From assembly GCA_002179805.1 (NCBI GenBank), contig NAVB01000991.1, positions 1 through 20,846 of the forward strand: a stretch of 20,846 nt of DNA, read 5' to 3'. This DNA is from Acanthamoeba lenticulata (lineage: Eukaryota; Discosea; Longamoebia; Acanthamoebidae). Shown in pieces: positions 16,849 to 20,846 of this stretch. The position numbers and the translations under genes are program-made. The notes under the pieces are model-generated. The model was not told where the DNA came from, made no database searches, and worked only from the letters and a program-made list of their open reading frames with translations. How positions within the stretch are numbered: position 1 is the stretch's first letter; each line of letters starts with the position of its first letter.

Positions 16849-19800
16849 ATGGCAGAAACGTCGAGCAGTGATTGGGCTGAGCATACGACCGCAGAGGGCA
16901 AGAAGTTCTATCACAATGCCAAAACGGGAGTCTCTACTTGGGAAAAGCCTGATGAACTCAAAAGTCAAGCAGAGGTACGTCAGCGTGTCCTTCTTTTTTG
17001 ATCAGTCTGGCGCGTCGGTAAAAATCAATCCTAATCTTCAATTCAATTTCGTTTATGGCACTCCAACAGAAGGCGCAAGCGTCGTGCCCTTGGACAGAGC
17101 ACACGACCGACACTGGTCGCAAGTACTACTACAACGCGAACACACAGAAATCCTCCTGGGAAATGCCACCCGAGTTCAAAGGTACAGCAGTGCAGCAGCC
17201 GTGGGACTCTTATTGCCTGGGACTGACCTCGCCCTGCTCGTGGCGGGTTCTTCAGCCATGCAAGAGGCCCTCGAGGCCGGCAAGGCGCAGAGCGGTGAGA
17301 AGAAGGCGGGCACGGATGACGCCAAGGCTGCGGCCGAGACTTCCAACAAGACCCCCGTGAGTGCTTCCCCCGCTGCTTCGGCCCCCGCCACGCCTGCCGC
17401 TGGAGCTGTCTCCCCACATAAGCCTGTCGCTGCCGCCACCAGTTCTTCCACAGCGGCGTCGACACTGTCGCCCGTTGGGAAGCAAACTACGCCCGCCGCG
17501 GCGGTAGTGACACCACAGAAACCGGTCATTCTCACTGCCGCCGACGTGTTCAAAGCGCTCCTGCGCGATTACGTACGTCGCCTTGCCTTATCTCGCCTGA
17601 GCTTGTTGCCTCATACTGCGTGTTGCCTGTGCGTGCACAGAAAATCTCGCCCGGGGCGACGTGGGACAACACGATGAGGACGATCATCAAGGACGATCGC
17701 TACAAGATTCTCAACACCATCACTGAGCGTAAGGCCGCCTTCCGCGAGTACATCGAGGAGGTCAAGACACGCGACCGGGTTCGTTCTCTTTCTTTTCAAT
17801 TTTTCAATTTTTCATTTTTTATTTATGTTTTTTAATTACACAGATTGCCATAAATGAAAAAACATAACATTGTTGTCTTGCAATTGCAGGAGGAGCGCCT
17901 GGCTAAGGAGGAGGCCGTCAGGACCAACTTCTTCACGATGCTGCGGGAAGGCGGGATCGATGTCTTCTCCACCTACCGCAAGGCGATGACCCTCTTCGAC
18001 CGGTGCGCCCTCTTTGTGATGTGCTATATAATGTGATGTTTGTGACGTGGCCTGCAATGGCAATGGCGGGCTGATGCTGATGACGTCCTGCACAGAGATC
18101 CGCGCTGGATCGCCGTGGACCGGGAGAAGGAACGAGAGGAGCTCTTTGACGACTACATGTGGGAAATCGAGACAAAGCAACGGGTGTGCCTTTATTTCTT
18201 CTTTATCTACTTATTTATTTAGTTAGTTAGTTATTTATGGATCGCTTTTTTATTTTTATTCTTTTCGTTTGAAACCATTTTCTGATGGACGTGCGGGGCA
18301 GGAGGAGGAAAAGAACAACCGAGAGTCCAACCTACGGGCCTACCACCAGCTGCTCGACGAATACGTGCTCAGCGTCACCACTCAGTGGCGCAAGGTCCGT
18401 CCGTCCGCTCGCTCGCTCGCGCACCTGCTTGTGTGCGGTGGCTGACGTGGCGCGCACGGGGCATGCTGCCGGTCCACGCCGTCTCGGCGGTGCAGTTCAG
18501 GGACGACGTCAAGGACGACCCGCGATTCATGGCTCTCGACAAGCTCGACCGTCTGTCGCTCTTCGAGCACCGCATTCGCGACCTCGAGCGCCTCGACGCT
18601 GAGGACAAGCGCAAGATCCGCGAGAGTCTCCGACGGTACAATTTTTTATTTTATTTTATTTTTATTGCAATTTCTTCTTTTTGTTATTGACGGCCTTTAT
18701 TGATTGGGCACTGCAGGCAAAACAGGAAAAACAGGGACGCGTTCCGGGCGCTCCTCCAGGAGGCCTGTGATGCCGGGCGGCTCGACCGCCACACGCGGTG
18801 GAAGCGCTTCAAGCGGACCCTCAAGGAGGACCCGCGCTACGAGGAGATGATCGGCCAACCCGGGTCCGTCTTTTGATTCTTCTTCTTCTTCTACTTCTTG
18901 CTTCTTTCGACTGACACCTTCTTGGTCGCAGGTCGACGCCATCGGAGCTCTTCGGCGATTTCGTGGAGGACCTGCAGGAGCGCTACGACGAGACCAAGAA
19001 GACCATCGACCGCATCATGAAGGTGTGTGTTTTTCATGTTCTTCTTGTTATTCGTCGGCAAAACTGAACAGAACGTCTCGCGGTGGCCGGGTGAGGGGCG
19101 CAGGAGGGGAACATCACGATCACAGGGTGGATGACAGAGGACCAGTTCCTGGCGGCCATCTCCACCCACCCGGCCTTCCCCAGCCTCGACCGCTCGTCCG
19201 CGGCTTCGATCTTTGGCGAGGTCCCCCCCTCCCTCTCTCGTCGCTTTCGTTCTTTTGAATCGATGTCAAAGAGGTCTTCGCGGCTGATACGGCCGTGTGG
19301 GCTGATGGGCGCAGATGCGGGAGGCGGTGGAGCGCCGAGAGCGCCGCGACAAGCGCAAGCGAGAGAAGCAATTCGAGCGCCTCCTCCGATCCCATAAGGA
19401 CCGCATCACCACAGACTCTGCCTATGACGACTCGGTGCGAGAGCTGCTGGCCGAGGAGGCGGCCTTCAAGGCCATCGCCGACGACGCCGAGCGCAAGACC
19501 CTGTTTGAGCGCTACGTAGAGCGCCTCAAGCATCATCGACCCACCGACGTACGCCACGTAGATTGATTGATGCTGCAGTGCGTGAGACTGACCCTTTGCG
19601 ATGTTGACGATGGTGGGACTGGGAACAGGACGATTCGTCGAGCGAAGAAGAGGAGGGCGACAGCGCGTCGGACGCCGAGACTGACGAGCGAGACCGCAAG
19701 CGGCGGCGCCATTCGTCCAGCGACCGGAAGGACCGCGACCGCAAGCGGCGGCGCCACTCCTCCAAGGACCGCAGCGATGACCGCCACAAGAAACGGCGCA

Positions 19801-20066
19801 AGGTCCGCCCATTTATTCTCTTTTTTTTTTTTCAAATTTAACAAAATATTTATGAATATTCTTTTGGGCAGGATAAGGATAGGAAGCACAGGAAGCGAAG
19901 TGAGGACAAGAGCCGACGTCGCGGGTCAGTCTCTTCCTCCTCGGACGATGACGCGCCCAACAACGACTCCAGCGCCGCTCCGTCCGTGCGCGCCGCCGAC
20001 CCTCCAGTCGCCGCCACCACGCCTGCCGCTGGGGCCAAGGACGACGAGGGCCAGATGGTGGAGTAA
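16849..20066 (+). CDS. PRPF40: Pre-mRNA processing factor 40 (PRPF40), WW-FF protein of U1 snRNP
   Basis: Model: join(16849..16974, 17070..17181, 17256..17572, 17641..17778, 17890..18002, 18096..18183, 18302..18394, 18496..18635, 18717..18863, 18932..19022, 19104..19220, 19315..19548, 19629..19802, 19872..20066), 694 residues, 13 introns. WW1 has W9 and W31 with P34; WW2 has W50 and W72 with P75. An Ala/Thr/Pro linker (about 85-170) is followed by five FF-type modules at about 174-232, 238-298, 305-365, 380-450 and 463-565, with pairs such as VFKALLRDY and VRTNFFTML. The C-terminus is an Arg/Ser/Lys-rich (RS-like) tail. PRPF40 bridges the U1 snRNP at the 5' splice site to branch-point factors through WW binding to proline-rich SF1. 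All 13 donors avoid GTAAGT. Confidence 0.92.
19692..19781 (+). repeat. 45-bp direct duplication in the PRPF40 RS-like tail
   Basis: Two adjacent units (19692-19736, 19737-19781) begin with the same GACCGCAAGCGGCGGCGCCA and code DRKRRRHSS. The second unit diverges toward its end, so the duplication is not the newest. Confidence 0.7.
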
Positions 20067-20147
20067 ACGAGAGTAAAAGAGCCATCTAGATAGTTCGCCC
20101 CTTTTCTACTCTACATTATTGTTTGCACTTTTAAAACAAAAAGAAGG

Positions 20148-20846
20148 TCAAGACGTGGACGAAGAAGAGGAAGATGAAGAAGAGGAAGAGGAGGAGGTCC
20201 CGCGTGGAGCGGCGAGTGGGTTGTGGAGGGCGTTGCGGGCATAAACGCGCGAGAAAACAGACTCGGTGTCGCCCGTGCCCTTGCGATACTCGAGGTACTG
20301 CAGGCCCTCCCCGCCCGACAGCGCGCTCAACGACGTCCCTGCAGCACACGACGCCACGACACGACGTTATGAAGATGATGAGAAAGATGATGATGATGAA
20401 ATGGAGGAAGAGGAGCAGAAACGCACCTTGTGTGCGTCGAGCGGCGAGCGGGCGAGTCGGTTGAGAGAACAGCTCGTCGATGTCGGCATTGGCGTCGTTG
20501 TCGGCAGCGCCGCGGTTCGTGGCGGCGTTGAGGCCCTCAAAGACCTCGTCGAGGCCAGCGTCGTCGCCCTCAGCCAGGACGGACGTGAGGAGGTCGAGCT
20601 CCTCGCGCGGGGTCTTGAAGCACAGGTCCTCGGCCTCCATGTCGGCCAGCTCGGTGATGACCTTGAACGCGTAGCCCTGGTCGATCAGGAACTGCTGCCT
20701 CTTGGTCGAGTAGTACATCTCCTGCGTGTCCTTTGACACCAGCGAGTAGAAGAACGCGTTGTACCCCTCCAGCCTCAGCTTGGGCCTCAAAATTCGCCCT
20801 ATTTTCAAAAGGATTATTAAAAGTGTAAAAATGATAAAATAAATAT
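20148..20846 (-). CDS. ERCC3: TFIIH helicase XPB/ERCC3, C-terminal part
   Basis: Model: complement(join(20148..20338, 20427..20798, further exons beyond the window)); the acceptor at 20799-20801 (AATAG) marks the first visible exon. Helicase-end motifs are [35 protein letters not shown] and MEAEDLCF, followed by the [24 protein letters not shown] segment that matches the C-terminal region of XPB. A Ser-rich end replaces the basic tail of the human protein. XPB is the DNA translocase of TFIIH, opening promoters and repair bubbles. The helicase motifs I-VI lie outside the window. The gene is convergent with PRPF40, 81 bp between stop codons. The intron 20339-20426 holds a GAT-rich microsatellite. 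Confidence 0.92.

Noticed and set aside
20360..20410. GAT-rich plus-strand stretch reading as an acidic peptide
   Set aside because: It is a microsatellite within an XPB intron.

Overview
This window looks like nuclear DNA of a free-living amoebozoan, most likely an Acanthamoeba species. Exons are GC-rich. Introns are short (about 55-160 nt) and often AT-rich, with an unusual GTNCG donor. Genes are packed head-to-head or tail-to-tail with about 100 bp between them. One gene belongs to the F-box/ankyrin family shared by Acanthamoeba and its giant viruses. I assigned the species from these features and from memory of the families, not from a database search. Exon models were built by hand, joining GT..AG pairs that keep frame and family motifs, and every multi-exon model below has a length divisible by three.

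Left part (1-8160). A plus-strand gene enters from the left and encodes a protein with two V4R domains. It is followed by a broken piece of a phospholipase-B-like GDSL lipase. Two minus-strand genes follow: a UBC12-like ubiquitin-family E2 and a probable mitochondrial, highly acidic coiled-coil protein. The latter shares a 105-bp bidirectional promoter with a plus-strand F-box/ankyrin-type repeat gene, which carries a one-base frameshift near its 3' end. Convergent to that is a secreted GH16 beta-glucanase on the minus strand, probably for digestion of food or for wall remodelling.

Middle and right part (9116-20846). After a small START-domain lipid-binding protein comes a run of nuclear RNA-metabolism and transcription genes: NCBP3 (cap-binding), an Rpr2/Snm1/C18orf21-type RNase MRP/P protein, a CMTR1-like cap 2'-O-methyltransferase, a non-coding snoRNA host gene with an intronic box C/D snoRNA, PRPF40 (U1 snRNP-associated WW/FF protein) and the C-terminus of XPB/ERCC3 (TFIIH).

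The most interesting observations are as follows. A box C/D snoRNA with a perfect terminal stem lies in an apparently non-coding host gene at 15.9-16.64 kb. The donor consensus has C at +4 in 40 of the 48 coding introns I modelled, and none is GTAAGT. One NCBP3 intron can fold its 5' end onto its own acceptor. A candidate RNase MRP-specific subunit is present. There are also three separate one-base or splice-site disruptions that may be assembly errors or real decay.
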